From contig NZ_QEXM01000037.1 of the NCBI RefSeq assembly GCF_004127445.1, positions 236,564 to 300,563 of the forward strand: a stretch of 64,000 bases of DNA, read 5' to 3'. Of this stretch, positions 49,348-58,922 are shown in pieces; within the stretch, counting starts at the first letter, position 1, and the number at the start of each line of letters is the position of its first letter. This stretch comes from Streptomyces alfalfae. GTDB lineage: Bacteria; Actinomycetota; Actinomycetes; Streptomycetales; Streptomycetaceae. A program made the position numbers and the translations under genes. Under the pieces are notes generated by a model. It worked only from the letters and a program-made list of their open reading frames with translations, was not told the origin of the DNA and did no database searches.

Positions 49348-49452
49348 TCCCCGCATGCCTGCATCCACCCGGCGGCCCCGTGCGGAATCCTGACCGACCG
49401 GGACGGCGACCGACGCGCGCCGACGAGACGTGCGGCGAAGGCGAGGTGACGC

Positions 49453-50706
49453 GTGGCCGACTGCGAGATCGCCGTGGTGGGCGCGGGCGCCGCCGGGCTC
49501 TCCCTCGCCCACCGCCTCTGCGCACCCGAGCCCGGATGGGGGCCCGTCCCCTCCGTGACGCTCGTGGACGCCCCGCCGGGCCCGGCCAGGCCACCGGAGC
49601 GGACGTGGTGCTACTGGGAGGCGGCCGGGGGAGAGTTCGACGAGGCGCTGTCCGCCGTCTGGGACACCCTCCGCGTCCGCGCGCCCGACGGCACCCCCGT
49701 GGTCGGCTCGCCCGCCCCGCTGCGGTACAAGATGCTCCGGTCGACCTCCTTCGAGACCCTGGTCGCGGCCCGCCTCGACGCGGAACCGCGGGTGCGCCGC
49801 CTGACGGCGCACGTGGACGAGGTGCGCGACGCCGGCGACGGCGCCGAGGTCCGGGGGACGACACCCGAAGGGCGGCCGGTGACCCTCCGCGCCCGGTGGG
49901 TCTTCGACTCCCGCCCGCTGCGCGAACTGCCGCCCGCGAGGACCAGGCTCCTGCAGCACTTCCGCGGCTGGCACCTCACCACCGAGCAGCCCGTCTTCGA
50001 CGCCCGCGTGGCGGACCTGATGGACTTCCGCACGCCACAGCCCGCGCGCGGCCTCTCCTTCGCCTACGTCCTGCCGCTCACGTCCCGTCAGGCCCTCGTG
50101 GAGTACACGGAGTTCTCCGCCGCGCCCCTCGGCGAGCGGGAGTACGAACGGGCCCTGCACGACTACGCGCGGCGCCACCTCGGCATCGGGCGCTTCACCG
50201 TGACCCGCGCCGAGCAGGGCGTGATCCCCATGACGGACGCCAGGTTCCCGCGCCGGGCGGGCCGTTCGGTCTTCCGCATCGGCACCGCGGGCGGCGCCAC
50301 CCGCCCCTCCACCGGCTACACCTTCGCCGCCGTGCAGCGCCAGAGCAGGGCGGTGGCCGCCGCCTGCCGGCAGGGGCGGGACCCGCGACCGCCACCGGCC
50401 CACTCCGCGCGCTCCCTGGCCATGGACGCCGTGCTGCTGCGGGCCCTGGACACCGGACGGGTCGCGGGCGCCCCCTTCTTCACCGGCCTGTTCCAGCACG
50501 TGCCCATGGCGCGGCTGCTGCGCTTCCTCGACGGCGGCACCCGCTGGACCGAGGACATCGGCATCGGCCTGCGCACCCCCGTACGCCCCATGCTCCGCAC
50601 CGCACTCGAACTGCCCTGGCTGCCGCGCCGCGCCCACCCCGAAGCGGGCCGCGGGACGGCGGGGCGGTCCGGACCCGGAGGACCGAACGGAGAGACGCCG
50701 AGATGA
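49453..50706 (+). CDS. crtY: lycopene beta-cyclase
   Basis: The 417-residue flavoprotein has an N-terminal GAGAAGLSLAHRL dinucleotide-binding motif, PERTWCYW, 'LLQHFRGWHL', FAYVLPLTSRQALVEYTEFS, 'VIPMTDARFPRRAG' and IGTAGGATRPSTGYTF, the CrtY/CrtL signatures. It cyclises both ends of lycopene to beta-carotene, the precursor of isorenieratene. GTG at 49453 with GAGGTGAC upstream. The stop overlaps the CrtT start by four bases. Confidence 0.93.
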   Translation: MADCEIAVVGAGAAGLSLAHRLCAPEPGWGPVPSVTLVDAPPGPARPPERTWCYWEAAGGEFDEALSAVWDTLRVRAPDGTPVVGSPAPLRYKMLRSTSFETLVAARLDAEPRVRRLTAHVDEVRDAGDGAEVRGTTPEGRPVTLRARWVFDSRPLRELPPARTRLLQHFRGWHLTTEQPVFDARVADLMDFRTPQPARGLSFAYVLPLTSRQALVEYTEFSAAPLGEREYERALHDYARRHLGIGRFTVTRAEQGVIPMTDARFPRRAGRSVFRIGTAGGATRPSTGYTFAAVQRQSRAVAAACRQGRDPRPPPAHSARSLAMDAVLLRALDTGRVAGAPFFTGLFQHVPMARLLRFLDGGTRWTEDIGIGLRTPVRPMLRTALELPWLPRRAHPEAGRGTAGRSGPGGPNGETPR

Positions 50707-51443
50707 CCGTGCTGCGTGACGACACCCTGTCCGCCGCCTTCGACCACGCCGCCCGCAGCTACGACCGCCTCGTGTCCGTCAACCCGGGCTACCACGCCCA
50801 CCTGCGCAGATCCGCCCGCCGCCTCGGCCTGCCGGACAGCGGCGCCGGGCTGCGGCTCCTGGACCTCGGGTGCGGGACCGGCGCGTCCACCGCGGCCCTG
50901 CTGCGCGCCGCGCCGCGCGCCGAGATCGTCGCGGTCGACGCCTCCGCGGGAATGCTGGCGAAGGCGGCCCGCAAGCGCTGGCCGTCCAGTGTCTCGTTCG
51001 TGCACGCGCCCGCCGAACGGCTCGCCGACGAAGGGGTGCCGGGCCCCTTCGACGCCATCTTCGCCGCGTACCTGTTCCGCAACCTCAAGGACCCCGACGC
51101 GGTGCTCGACGCGACCCGCGCCCTCCTGGCCCCGCGAGGCCGCCTCGCCGTGCACGAGTACACGCTCGGCGGCAACGCCCTCGACCGCGCGGTGTGGACC
51201 GCGGTCTGCACCGGCGTCGTCCTCCCCGTGGGCAGCCTGGCGGGCGACGGCCGCCTCTACCGCCATCTGTACCGCAGCGTCATCGCCTTCGACACGGCGG
51301 CCGAACTCCAGACGCGGGTACGCTGGGCCGGCTTCCAGCGGGTGCGTGTCCTGCCGATGCCGGGCTGGCAGACGGGCATCGTGCACACGATCGTGGCCGA
51401 GGCGCCCGACGCGGCCCCGCTTCCCGCGCGGGCCGGACGATGA
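50703..51443 (+). CDS. crtT: carotenoid-cluster methyltransferase (CrtT)
   Basis: The 246-residue class I SAM methyltransferase has LLDLGCGTGASTAAL (motif I), IVAVDASAGMLAKA and 'FDAIFAAYLFRNLKDPDAVL', the UbiE-like pattern. CrtT is a conserved member of the Streptomyces crtYTU operon; its exact role in aromatic carotenoid formation is unclear. The ATG overlaps crtY's stop (ATGA) and its own stop overlaps crtU's ATG (ATGA). Confidence 0.88.
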   Translation: MTVLRDDTLSAAFDHAARSYDRLVSVNPGYHAHLRRSARRLGLPDSGAGLRLLDLGCGTGASTAALLRAAPRAEIVAVDASAGMLAKAARKRWPSSVSFVHAPAERLADEGVPGPFDAIFAAYLFRNLKDPDAVLDATRALLAPRGRLAVHEYTLGGNALDRAVWTAVCTGVVLPVGSLAGDGRLYRHLYRSVIAFDTAAELQTRVRWAGFQRVRVLPMPGWQTGIVHTIVAEAPDAAPLPARAGR

Positions 51444-52987
51444 GGGCCGGCGGCGTGCCCCGCCGGGGCCGCGACCGGCGTGCCGAGGTCGTCCCCGGAC
51501 CCCGGGGAGCCCCGCGCGTCACGGGCGAGGCGCCCGACGTGGCGGTGCTCGGCGGCGGGATCGCCGGGCTCGCCGCGGCGACCGCGCTCGCCGAACGGGG
51601 CGTCCGCGTCACGCTCTACGAGCGCGAGCGGCAGCTCGGCGGACGCCTGGCGGGCTGGCCCGTGCGGCTGGCGGACGGCTCGACGGTGACGATGAGCCGC
51701 GGCTTCCACGCGTTCTTCCGGCAGTACTACAACCTGCGGGGGCTGTTGCGCAGGACCGATCCCGGCCTCGGCCGGCTCGTCGGGCTGCCCGACTACCCGC
51801 TGCGGCACAGCGGCGGCCTCCAGGACAGCTTCGCCCGCGTCCCGCGCACCCCGCCCTGGAGCGCGCTCGGCTTCGCCGCCCTCAGCCCGACCTTCGGCGT
51901 CCGCGACCTGGTCCGGATGAACCCCAGGGCCGCCCTGCCCCTCCTCGACGTGCGCGTCCCCGAGGTGTACGAGCGGTTCGACGGCATCAGCGCCCGGCGG
52001 CTCCTGGAACGCGTCCGCTTCCCCGAAGCCGCCCACCATCTGGCCTTCGAGGTGTTCTCCCGCAGCTTCTTCGCCGACCCCGGCGAACTCTCCGCGGCCG
52101 AACTCGCCCTGATGTTCCATATCTACTTCCTCGGCTCCAGCGAGGGACTGCTCTTCGACGTGCCCGACGAGCCGTTCCCCGCCGCCCTGTGGGAGCCGCT
52201 CGCCCACTACCTCACGGGGCACGGGGCCGACATCCGCACCGGCCAGGGCGTGGAGAGCGTACGGCCCGACCCGCGCGGCGGTCTCCACGTCAGCACCGCT
52301 GACGGAGCGCGGCGCCATGACGCCGTCGTCCTGGCTTTGGACACCGGGGGCCTGCGGGACGTCGTCGCCCGCTCGCCGCACCTCTGCGACGAGCGATGGC
52401 GCGCCCGCGTCCTGCGGCTGCGCACCGCCCCGCCCTTCCTGGTCTCCCGCCTCTGGCTCGACCGCCCGGTGGAATCCGGCCGGCCGGGCTTCCTCGGCAC
52501 CAGCGGCTACGGCCCCCTGGACAACGTCAGCGTCCTGGAACGGTGGGAGGGCGAGGCCGCCCGCTGGTCACGGCGGACCGGCGGCTCGGTCATCGAACTG
52601 CACGCCTACGCGGTGGCCGCGGGCGCCGACAGGAGCGCCGAACAGGAGCGGCTGCTCGGCCGGTTGCGGGAGGTCTACCCCGAGACACGTGACGCGACGG
52701 TCGTCGACGCGCGGCACGAGTGGCGGGCCGACTGCCCGCTGTTCCCGGTGGGCGGTCACCGGGACCGGCCCGGCGTGCGCACCAGCGACCCGGCGGTCAC
52801 CGTCGCGGGCGACCTCGTGCGGACCGGGCTTCCGGTGGCGCTGATGGAGCGGGCGGCGACCACCGGGTTCCTCGCGGCGAACGCCCTCCTCGAACGCTGG
52901 GGCGTGTGCGGACAGACCCTGTGGACCGTCCCCGGCAAGGGCAGGACACCGGTGCTGCGGCTGGTGAACCGCATGGCGGGCACCTGA
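51440..52987 (+). CDS. crtU: carotene desaturase/methyltransferase (CrtU)
   Basis: The 515-residue FAD protein has AVLGGGIAGLAAATALAERG, MSRGFHAFFRQYYNL, LMFHIYFLGSSEGLLFD and a C-terminal VTVAGDLVRTGLPVALMERA. This is the CrtU/phytoene-desaturase-like group that converts beta-carotene rings to aromatic phi-rings, giving isorenieratene. It has a 30-residue basic N-terminal leader before the FAD motif. The ATG overlaps crtT. The gene is convergent with the Rieske gene, stops 15 bases apart. Confidence 0.9.
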   Translation: MRAGGVPRRGRDRRAEVVPGPRGAPRVTGEAPDVAVLGGGIAGLAAATALAERGVRVTLYERERQLGGRLAGWPVRLADGSTVTMSRGFHAFFRQYYNLRGLLRRTDPGLGRLVGLPDYPLRHSGGLQDSFARVPRTPPWSALGFAALSPTFGVRDLVRMNPRAALPLLDVRVPEVYERFDGISARRLLERVRFPEAAHHLAFEVFSRSFFADPGELSAAELALMFHIYFLGSSEGLLFDVPDEPFPAALWEPLAHYLTGHGADIRTGQGVESVRPDPRGGLHVSTADGARRHDAVVLALDTGGLRDVVARSPHLCDERWRARVLRLRTAPPFLVSRLWLDRPVESGRPGFLGTSGYGPLDNVSVLERWEGEAARWSRRTGGSVIELHAYAVAAGADRSAEQERLLGRLREVYPETRDATVVDARHEWRADCPLFPVGGHRDRPGVRTSDPAVTVAGDLVRTGLPVALMERAATTGFLAANALLERWGVCGQTLWTVPGKGRTPVLRLVNRMAGT

Positions 52988-53002
52988 CCCCCGGTCGCTC
53001 GC

Positions 53003-54013
53003 TCAGCCGGGGAACCGCCCGCTGCTCCGCAGCTCCCAGCGGCGCTCCGCGTAGGCGATGTCGTCCCGCCACAGCCTGCCCGCCGCGGCCCGCACCAGGG
53101 GCCGGACCAGCGGGGCCGCGGCCCTGGCGAGCGCGAAGCCGCGGCGGTCCGACGCGGCGACGACCGCCTCCACGACGGCGGTGCGCGGCCGGCCCGCCGC
53201 GTCGTGGCCCAGCGGCGTCGCATGGGTCTCCACGACGGAGCCTTCGCCCTCGCCGCGGGTGATGCGCATGACGACGGTGCGCGGCCCCGGCGCGGTGAAC
53301 TCCGCGCGCACCGGCACCACCGCGCGCCCCACCACCTTGAAGGACACGTCCACGGTGAACGCGTCGTCGCGGCCCTCTTTGCCGGGGGTGTCGACCACGG
53401 TGAGGTCGACGAAGGAGTACGGGTGGAACCACGCCCCGTGCCACGGGTCGAGACGGTTGGCGACGACGTCCTCCGGCTCGCAGCGTCCGACGACCGTGCA
53501 GACCGCGGCGAGGGCGTCGGCGGGGCGCGGGCGTGCGGGAACGACCGGTCGCGGCAGCGGGTCCTCGCCACCGGCCTCGTCGAGCCTGACCCAGAGCAGC
53601 ACCCCGTCGTCGTACGCGGGGTAGGGCGCCCAGCCCGCCCTGGCCCGCCCGTCCAGGGCGAGGCCGTGCCAGCGGCAGATCAGCGTGCCGCAGCGGACGG
53701 GTCCTTCCCGCAGCGGAGCGCCGAGGTGCGGGCAGCTGCCGGGGCCCGCGCGCAGGACGCCGTCGGCGTCGCGCCAGGCGACGACCTCGGTGCCCGCGAC
53801 GGTACGGCCGAGGGGCCGGTCGGGCGTGGCCTCCCGGCTGCCGCCGATGACGTACCAGTTGCCGGACGGGCGGGCCTTGGCCCGGTCCAGGGCCGCGGCG
53901 ATGACGCCGGGCCTGGCCTCGCGCCAGGTGGGGCGCTGGCGGTCCCAGGGCACCGGCCCGCGGCGCAGGCTGAGCGGCAGGCGCCGGGTGGCGGGGGAGC
54001 GGCGGCCCGTCAT
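53003..54013 (-). CDS. Rieske-type [2Fe-2S] protein in the carotenoid operon
   Basis: The 336-residue protein has a Rieske motif CPHLGAPLREGPVRCG then CRWHG (CxH...CxxH, near residues 95-118). A C-terminal domain follows ('DPWHGAWFHPYSFVDLTVVD', 'VVGRAVVPVRAEFTAPGPRT') that may be an oxygenase-like catalytic part or DUF5914. It is the fourth gene of the minus-strand crt operon, the place occupied by crtV in S. griseus/S. coelicolor, but crtV there is called a methylesterase, so I give no symbol. Start ATG 54013 overlaps crtB (ATGA). Confidence 0.85.
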   Translation of the reverse strand: MTGRRSPATRRLPLSLRRGPVPWDRQRPTWREARPGVIAAALDRAKARPSGNWYVIGGSREATPDRPLGRTVAGTEVVAWRDADGVLRAGPGSCPHLGAPLREGPVRCGTLICRWHGLALDGRARAGWAPYPAYDDGVLLWVRLDEAGGEDPLPRPVVPARPRPADALAAVCTVVGRCEPEDVVANRLDPWHGAWFHPYSFVDLTVVDTPGKEGRDDAFTVDVSFKVVGRAVVPVRAEFTAPGPRTVVMRITRGEGEGSVVETHATPLGHDAAGRPRTAVVEAVVAASDRRGFALARAAAPLVRPLVRAAAGRLWRDDIAYAERRWELRSSGRFPG

Positions 54014-54999
54014 GGGGTCTCCCTTCCGGGGCTCTGGGCCGGCGCCGACGCCGTGCCGCCGGGAGCGCGGTGGCGCAGACGGGCCGCGGTGAGCCGCAGC
54101 AGGCCCCCGGCGGCGACCGCCGCCCTGCGGTGGCCGGGGACGCGGGAGCGGCGGTGCAGGACGGCGTACCCGCCGTCGGCGATGGCGTCGAGGATGCCTC
54201 CGTAGAGCACGAAGGCGGTGCGGATGCAGGGGCGGGAGAGGGGGTCGAGCATGGCGATTCCCGGGGCCGCCTCCCGGTAGACGCCGCGGGTGAGCGCGGC
54301 GGCGGCCTTGAGCGCCCGCGTGATGCGCGGGTCCCGCCGGCCCGTGTCCCTGCTCCACCGCAGCAGGGCGCGGTCGACGCCGTGTGCGGCGAGCAGGTCG
54401 CCGGGGAGGTAGACCCGGCCCCGGTCGAGGTCCTCGCCGACGTCCCGCAGGAAGTTGGTGAGCTGGAAGGCGACGCCGAGCGCGGCGGCGTGCGGGGCGG
54501 CCTCCTCGCGGGGGACGACGGTGCCGAGCACGGGCAGCATCTGCAGGCCGATGACGGCGGCCGAGCCGTGCATGTAGCGGTACAGCGCCGCGTAGTCGGC
54601 GTACTCGTCGACCTCCAGGTCCTGCCGCATGGAGGCCATGAAGTCGGTGAAGTGCTCGACGGGGATGGCGTAGCGGGCTGCGGTGTCCTTGAGGGCCGTG
54701 ACGACGGGCTCCTCGCCGCCGCCCGCGCGCGGACCGGCCGCGAGGCCGGTCCCGAGGCGGTCCAGGGAGGTGGCCCGCTGGGCCGGTGTGGCCAGGGAGC
54801 CCAGGTCGTCCACGATGTCGTCCGCCCAGCGGGCGAAGCCGTACAGCGCGTGCACGGCGGGTCTCCGCTCGACGGGCAGGAGCCTGGTGGCCAGGAAGTA
54901 GGTGGTGCCGTGGCGGGCGTTGAGGCGTCGGCAGTGGCGGTAGGCGGCGCGCAGGGCGGGGTCGGTGATGCCCGCCGCGTCGAGTTCCCTGGTGGTCAT
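54010..54999 (-). CDS. crtB: phytoene synthase
   Basis: The 329-residue squalene/phytoene synthase has two Asp-rich motifs, ARWADDIVDDLG and LRDVGEDLDRGRVYLP, plus 'YRYMHGSAAVIGLQMLPVLG' and an Arg-rich C-terminus. It condenses two geranylgeranyl diphosphates to phytoene. ATG at 54999 overlaps the crtI stop (ATGA). The C-terminal 30 residues are unconserved. Confidence 0.93.
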   Translation of the reverse strand: MTTRELDAAGITDPALRAAYRHCRRLNARHGTTYFLATRLLPVERRPAVHALYGFARWADDIVDDLGSLATPAQRATSLDRLGTGLAAGPRAGGGEEPVVTALKDTAARYAIPVEHFTDFMASMRQDLEVDEYADYAALYRYMHGSAAVIGLQMLPVLGTVVPREEAAPHAAALGVAFQLTNFLRDVGEDLDRGRVYLPGDLLAAHGVDRALLRWSRDTGRRDPRITRALKAAAALTRGVYREAAPGIAMLDPLSRPCIRTAFVLYGGILDAIADGGYAVLHRRSRVPGHRRAAVAAGGLLRLTAARLRHRAPGGTASAPAQSPGRETP

Positions 55000-56507
55000 G
55001 GGCGCGGCCTCCCCGCGGTACGGACCTGCCGCCCGCCCGTGACGCGGGCGGCGGCCAGCTTGCCGGAGATGAGGACGGTGGGCACGCCGACGCCCGGTGT
55101 GGTGCCGCAGCCGGCGAGGACGGCGTTGACCGTGCCGCGCACGAGGTTGCGCGGCCGGAAGGGCCCGGTCTGGGCGAAGGTGTGGGCGGCGGAGAACGGC
55201 GTGCCGGCCGCGTGCCCCTGTGCCGTCCAGTGGACCGGCGTCACCAGGCACTCCTCCTCGATGGCGGCGGCGAGCCCGTCGAGTCCGCGCCCTTCGAGTT
55301 CGCGCAGGAGGCGGTCGCGGTAGCGCGGCGCGAGGCCGTGCCACTCCGCCGTGCCGGGGCCGATGTCGGTGTTGGGGCAGGGCGCGAGGACGTAGTGCAG
55401 ATGGCGCCCCGGTGGCGCGAGGCTCGGATCGGTGGCGGTGGGGCGGGTGATGAGCAGCGAGGGGTCGGACATCAGGCGGCCGGTGCCGGTCAGCTCCCGG
55501 AAGGTCTCCTTCCAGGCGGCGCCGAAGGAGATGGTGTGGTGGCCGAGGCCGGGCCAGGTGCGGTCGGTGCCCGCGTGCAGGACGACCGCCGACGGCGAGT
55601 GCCGCAGCTGCAGCGGACGCCGGGGCCGGTGTCCGAGCAGGCGGTAGGCGACGGGCAGGTCGGGGGTGAGGACCACGGTGTCGCAGGGGACGCGCCCCTG
55701 GTCGGTGACGACCGCGGTGACGCGGTCCCCCGAGCGTTCGAGCCGGGTCACGTCGTGCCCGTAGCGGATGTCGGCCCCGGCGTCCGCCGCGGCGGCGGCC
55801 ATCGCGCGCGGCAGGGCGTGCATCCCGCCGCGCGGGAAGAACACCCCGGCCACGGTGTCCATGTACGCGATGACGGCGTACGCGGCGAGGGCGCGGGCCG
55901 GGGGCACGCCCGCGTACAGCGACTGGAAGGAGAAGACGCGGCGCAGCCGTTCGTCGGAGAGGAACCGCCCGATACGGGCGTCGAGCCTGCCGAAGCCGCC
56001 GAGGGCCGCCAGGCGGGCCAGGTCCGGGGTCAGCAGGTCGAGCGGGGAGTCGAAGTTGGCGTCGATGAAGCGGCGCGTCTGCACCTGGTGCAGACGGGTG
56101 AGCCAGGCGCGGAGCCGCCGGTAGCCGATCGCCTCCCTGGCCCCCGCGAACCGCGCCACCTCGGCCTCCATCTCCTCGGCCCCGGTGTGCACGTCGAGGG
56201 CGCTGCCGTCGGCGAACCGCGCCCGGTAGGCGGGGTGCAGGGGGAGGAGTTCCAGGTGGTCGCCGAGTTCCCGGCCGACGGCGGCGAAGGCCTCCGCGAC
56301 GAGGTCGGGCATGGTCAGCACGGTCGGCCCGGTGTCGAAGCGGTAGCCGCCCCGCTCCAGGAGTCCGGCCCGGCCGCCGGGGTGCGCGGCGCGTTCGACG
56401 ACCGTCACCTCGCGGCCCGCGCCGAGCAGGTGCAGCGCGGCGGACAGCCCGGAGAGACCGGCCCCGACGACCACCACGCGGGAGGTGGGCCCTTCGACGG
56501 TCCTCAT
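54996..56507 (-). CDS. crtI: phytoene desaturase
   Basis: The 503-residue FAD oxidoreductase has VVVVGAGLSGLSAALHLLGAG, ERAAHPGGRAGLLERGGYRF, 'DTGPTVLTMPDL', FFPRGGMHALPRAMA and 'TPFSAAHTFAQTGPFRPRN', the CrtI family. It introduces double bases' worth of desaturation (phytoene to lycopene). ATG at 56507 overlaps crtE's stop (ATGA). All four minus-strand crt genes overlap, implying one polycistronic message. Confidence 0.93.
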   Translation of the reverse strand: MRTVEGPTSRVVVVGAGLSGLSAALHLLGAGREVTVVERAAHPGGRAGLLERGGYRFDTGPTVLTMPDLVAEAFAAVGRELGDHLELLPLHPAYRARFADGSALDVHTGAEEMEAEVARFAGAREAIGYRRLRAWLTRLHQVQTRRFIDANFDSPLDLLTPDLARLAALGGFGRLDARIGRFLSDERLRRVFSFQSLYAGVPPARALAAYAVIAYMDTVAGVFFPRGGMHALPRAMAAAAADAGADIRYGHDVTRLERSGDRVTAVVTDQGRVPCDTVVLTPDLPVAYRLLGHRPRRPLQLRHSPSAVVLHAGTDRTWPGLGHHTISFGAAWKETFRELTGTGRLMSDPSLLITRPTATDPSLAPPGRHLHYVLAPCPNTDIGPGTAEWHGLAPRYRDRLLRELEGRGLDGLAAAIEEECLVTPVHWTAQGHAAGTPFSAAHTFAQTGPFRPRNLVRGTVNAVLAGCGTTPGVGVPTVLISGKLAAARVTGGRQVRTAGRPRP

Positions 56508-57754
56508 CGGCGCCCCGCCCCGGACGAGGGGCGTACGGGATCGGGGCCGGTCCCCGCGGTGCTGTGCTCGGGGCCGGGCGGCGCGGCGGCCTCGGCGAGC
56601 GGCACCCCGGCCGCCGCGCCGAGGAGTCCGCGCAGGCGCGGGGCGGCGTGCGCAGTGAGGGCGGCGCCGTCGAGGCAGCGCAGGCCGCGCTCCGCGAGCC
56701 GCTGGATCTTGTCCTGGACGGCGGTGCGGGCGCCGGTCGCCACGAGCACGTCACGCACCCGGTCCAGTTCGTCGTCGCTCGCCTCCCGGTTGCCCACGGC
56801 GCTCTCCAGGAGGGCGAGCGCCCGGTGGTCCGCCGCCGCGACGGCGCGGGCCCGCGCCACCTCGACCAGGTAGGTCAGCTTCCCCTCGCGCAGGTCCTCG
56901 CCCGACGGCTTGCCGGTGCGGCGCGGGTCGCCGAAGGCGCCGAGCAGATCGTCGCGGAGCTGGAAGGCGAGGCCCGCGCAGCGGCCCGCGGAGCAGAGCG
57001 CCCCGGTGGCCGCCTCGTCCGCCTCCGCCACGGCCGCGCCCAGGGCGAGGGGGCGCTCCACCGAGTACAGGGCGCTCTTGAGGGAGGCCGTGCGGATGGC
57101 CCGGGACACCGAGCGGGCGTCGGTGGCCTGGCCGTGCAGGTCCAGATACTGCCCGGCCACCATCTCCGTCCGCATCGCCCGCCACAGCTCGCGGACGCGG
57201 CGCTCGGCCGGGGGGCTCAGCGCGGTCGCGGCCACCACGTCGTCGGCCCAGGCCAGCGCCAGGTCGCCGACGAGGATCGCGGCGGATCTGCCGAACGCCC
57301 GCTCGGCGCCGTCGGGCCGCGCGTACTGGGCCGACAGGTCCCGGTGGACGGACGCGCCGCCCCGGCGCAGCGGGGAGCCGTCCATGACGTCGTCGTGCAC
57401 GAGCGCGCACGTCTGGATGAGTTCGAGCCCGGCGGCGAGCCGCAGCGCCGCCTCGGTGCGCGCGGCGTCCGCCGGGCCGCCGCAGGCCCGCAGGGACCAC
57501 CACAGGAACTGCGAGCGCATGCGTTTGCCGCCGTCCAGAGTGAAGCGGGCGACGCGCCGCGCCACGTCGTCGGCGAACGTGGCGTCGATGTCGCGTGCGG
57601 CGTCGAGCCGTTCGCGCAGGATCTGGTCCAGCGTGTGCCCCACGGCCGCCGGGACGTCGGCGTCGACGAGCGCGGGCGTCCGGGCATGCCCGTGCCGGAG
57701 GTCCATCTCGCCGTCGCCGCCGGCGGGAGCGGCCTGCGTCCGGGTGCGGCACAT
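56504..57754 (-). CDS. crtE: geranylgeranyl diphosphate synthase
   Basis: The 416-residue polyprenyl diphosphate synthase has a first Asp-rich motif VHDDVMDGSPLRRG and a second RDDLLGAFGDPRRTGKPSGE, with VDADVPAAVGHTL upstream. It is about 70 residues longer than typical enzymes because of a Pro/Gly-rich N-terminus and C-terminal tail. ATG at 57754, GAGAGGTAG upstream. It opens the crtE-I-B-Rieske operon; the 160 bp before it hold its promoter, where LitS-type control would act. Confidence 0.93.
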   Translation of the reverse strand: MCRTRTQAAPAGGDGEMDLRHGHARTPALVDADVPAAVGHTLDQILRERLDAARDIDATFADDVARRVARFTLDGGKRMRSQFLWWSLRACGGPADAARTEAALRLAAGLELIQTCALVHDDVMDGSPLRRGGASVHRDLSAQYARPDGAERAFGRSAAILVGDLALAWADDVVAATALSPPAERRVRELWRAMRTEMVAGQYLDLHGQATDARSVSRAIRTASLKSALYSVERPLALGAAVAEADEAATGALCSAGRCAGLAFQLRDDLLGAFGDPRRTGKPSGEDLREGKLTYLVEVARARAVAAADHRALALLESAVGNREASDDELDRVRDVLVATGARTAVQDKIQRLAERGLRCLDGAALTAHAAPRLRGLLGAAAGVPLAEAAAPPGPEHSTAGTGPDPVRPSSGAGRR

Positions 57755-57914
57755 GGAGGGCTACCTCTCGTCGCGTTCGGCGGGGGAAGCTTGCGGGCTC
57801 ATACCGTCCGAGCACGTCATTCGGATGCGGTCGCGGAGCCACACCCCGGCCCGGCGGGGGTCGACCGGGGGCTGCCCGCCGTCCCGCCAGTTCATCACGC
57901 GGGAGGCCCGCCGC

Positions 57915-58457
57915 TCAGGAGCCACGCGCCGGGCTCCGCCCACGGAGGGCTGAGTGCATGTACCGGAAGCGGTCCATGGCGACGCGACGGGTCCACAGGA
58001 CCCAGCAGCAGAACACCAGCACACCGGCCGCGAGGAACAGCGGGACGGTCATGTCGCCGGTGGTCGTGCCGAGGACGAGTGTGCCGACGGCGATGAGCCC
58101 CATGACGCCCAGCCAGTACGGGAGCCACCGGGCGCCCCGCTCCATCTGGCGGAGCTGGGCGGTGACGAGCCGACGCATGGACGCCCGCTCCTCGGGGTCC
58201 CGCGGCACCTCGCGGTGCCGGATGCGGTGGTTGAGGTCGGCGACCTCGCGCGGGTCGGTCCCCGCGGCGCGTCCGGCCTTGCGGCGCTGGGCGACGACGA
58301 ACGCCATGGCGATGCCGGTGTAGAGACCGCCCTTCACCGCCCACCAGGCCGGATGTTCGCCGGGGCGGAGCAGGGCGGTGACGGCCGTCGTCAGCACGAA
58401 GATCAGAACTGCCTGCGCGGTCAGACTGCGGTCGAGCCTGCGCTTGAGGGCGCGCAT
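57915..58457 (-). CDS. membrane protein of unknown function
   Basis: The 180-residue protein has four predicted TM helices in two pairs (AQAVLIFVLTTAVTALL, WAVKGGLYTGIAMAFVV; LPYWLGVMGLIAVGTLVLG, VPLFLAAGVLVFCCWVLW) separated by an acidic/basic cytoplasmic loop 'DPREVADLNHRIRHREVPRD'. No family is recognised. ATG at 58457 with GAGGAGGT eight bases upstream, the best ribosome binding site of this region. An in-frame start at 58592 would add 45 unconserved-looking residues. Confidence 0.82.
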   Translation of the reverse strand: MRALKRRLDRSLTAQAVLIFVLTTAVTALLRPGEHPAWWAVKGGLYTGIAMAFVVAQRRKAGRAAGTDPREVADLNHRIRHREVPRDPEERASMRRLVTAQLRQMERGARWLPYWLGVMGLIAVGTLVLGTTTGDMTVPLFLAAGVLVFCCWVLWTRRVAMDRFRYMHSALRGRSPARGS

Positions 58458-58922
58458 GGCACGTACCTCCTCGGAGTCGAAGGGATGCCGCTCGGCGGCG
58501 GACACCGCCGTCGTCCCGGGTACCCCGGTGGGGCCGACCCATTGCGCCACCAGTGGTCCAGACCTGTCATCAGTTGTTTGATCATGCGTCAATTCGCAAT
58601 GCTACGCACGTAGACATGCCGGGCCTCGGATGGCTTTGACGCCCGTTCACCTCGGGTTGACGGCGAAATGTGATCGAAGGTCAAGTCGCGACAGCGAACT
58701 GCGAAAGAAACCCGGACGAGCCCAACGTCCCAATGGACCCATGGAATTGACGGCTGCCGACCCCTTGCGGCCACAGCGGCTCCTCTGCCACATTCACCCC
58801 AGCCGAAATGGCATGCACGCGCCACGGTCGACCCGCTCGTGGCGTGCGCGTCGTCGCTGCATACCTATGCGACGTCCAGTCCCCATCCGGGACGTTCCAC
58901 CCCCACACGATGGAGTTCGAAC
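58458..58922. other. divergent non-coding region
   Basis: These 465 bases separate a minus-strand membrane-protein gene from the protease gene. They are less GC-rich around 58570-58720 (TTGTTTGATCATGCGTCAATTCG-like, quoted short) and so probably hold both promoters. An imperfect inverted repeat CGCCACG/CGTGGCG lies near 58830-58860. No supported gene is seen. Confidence 0.6.

Noticed and set aside
58458..58922. Small genes in the divergent region upstream of the protease
   Set aside because: Short frames have no ribosome binding site or family pattern, and the region has promoter-like lower GC.
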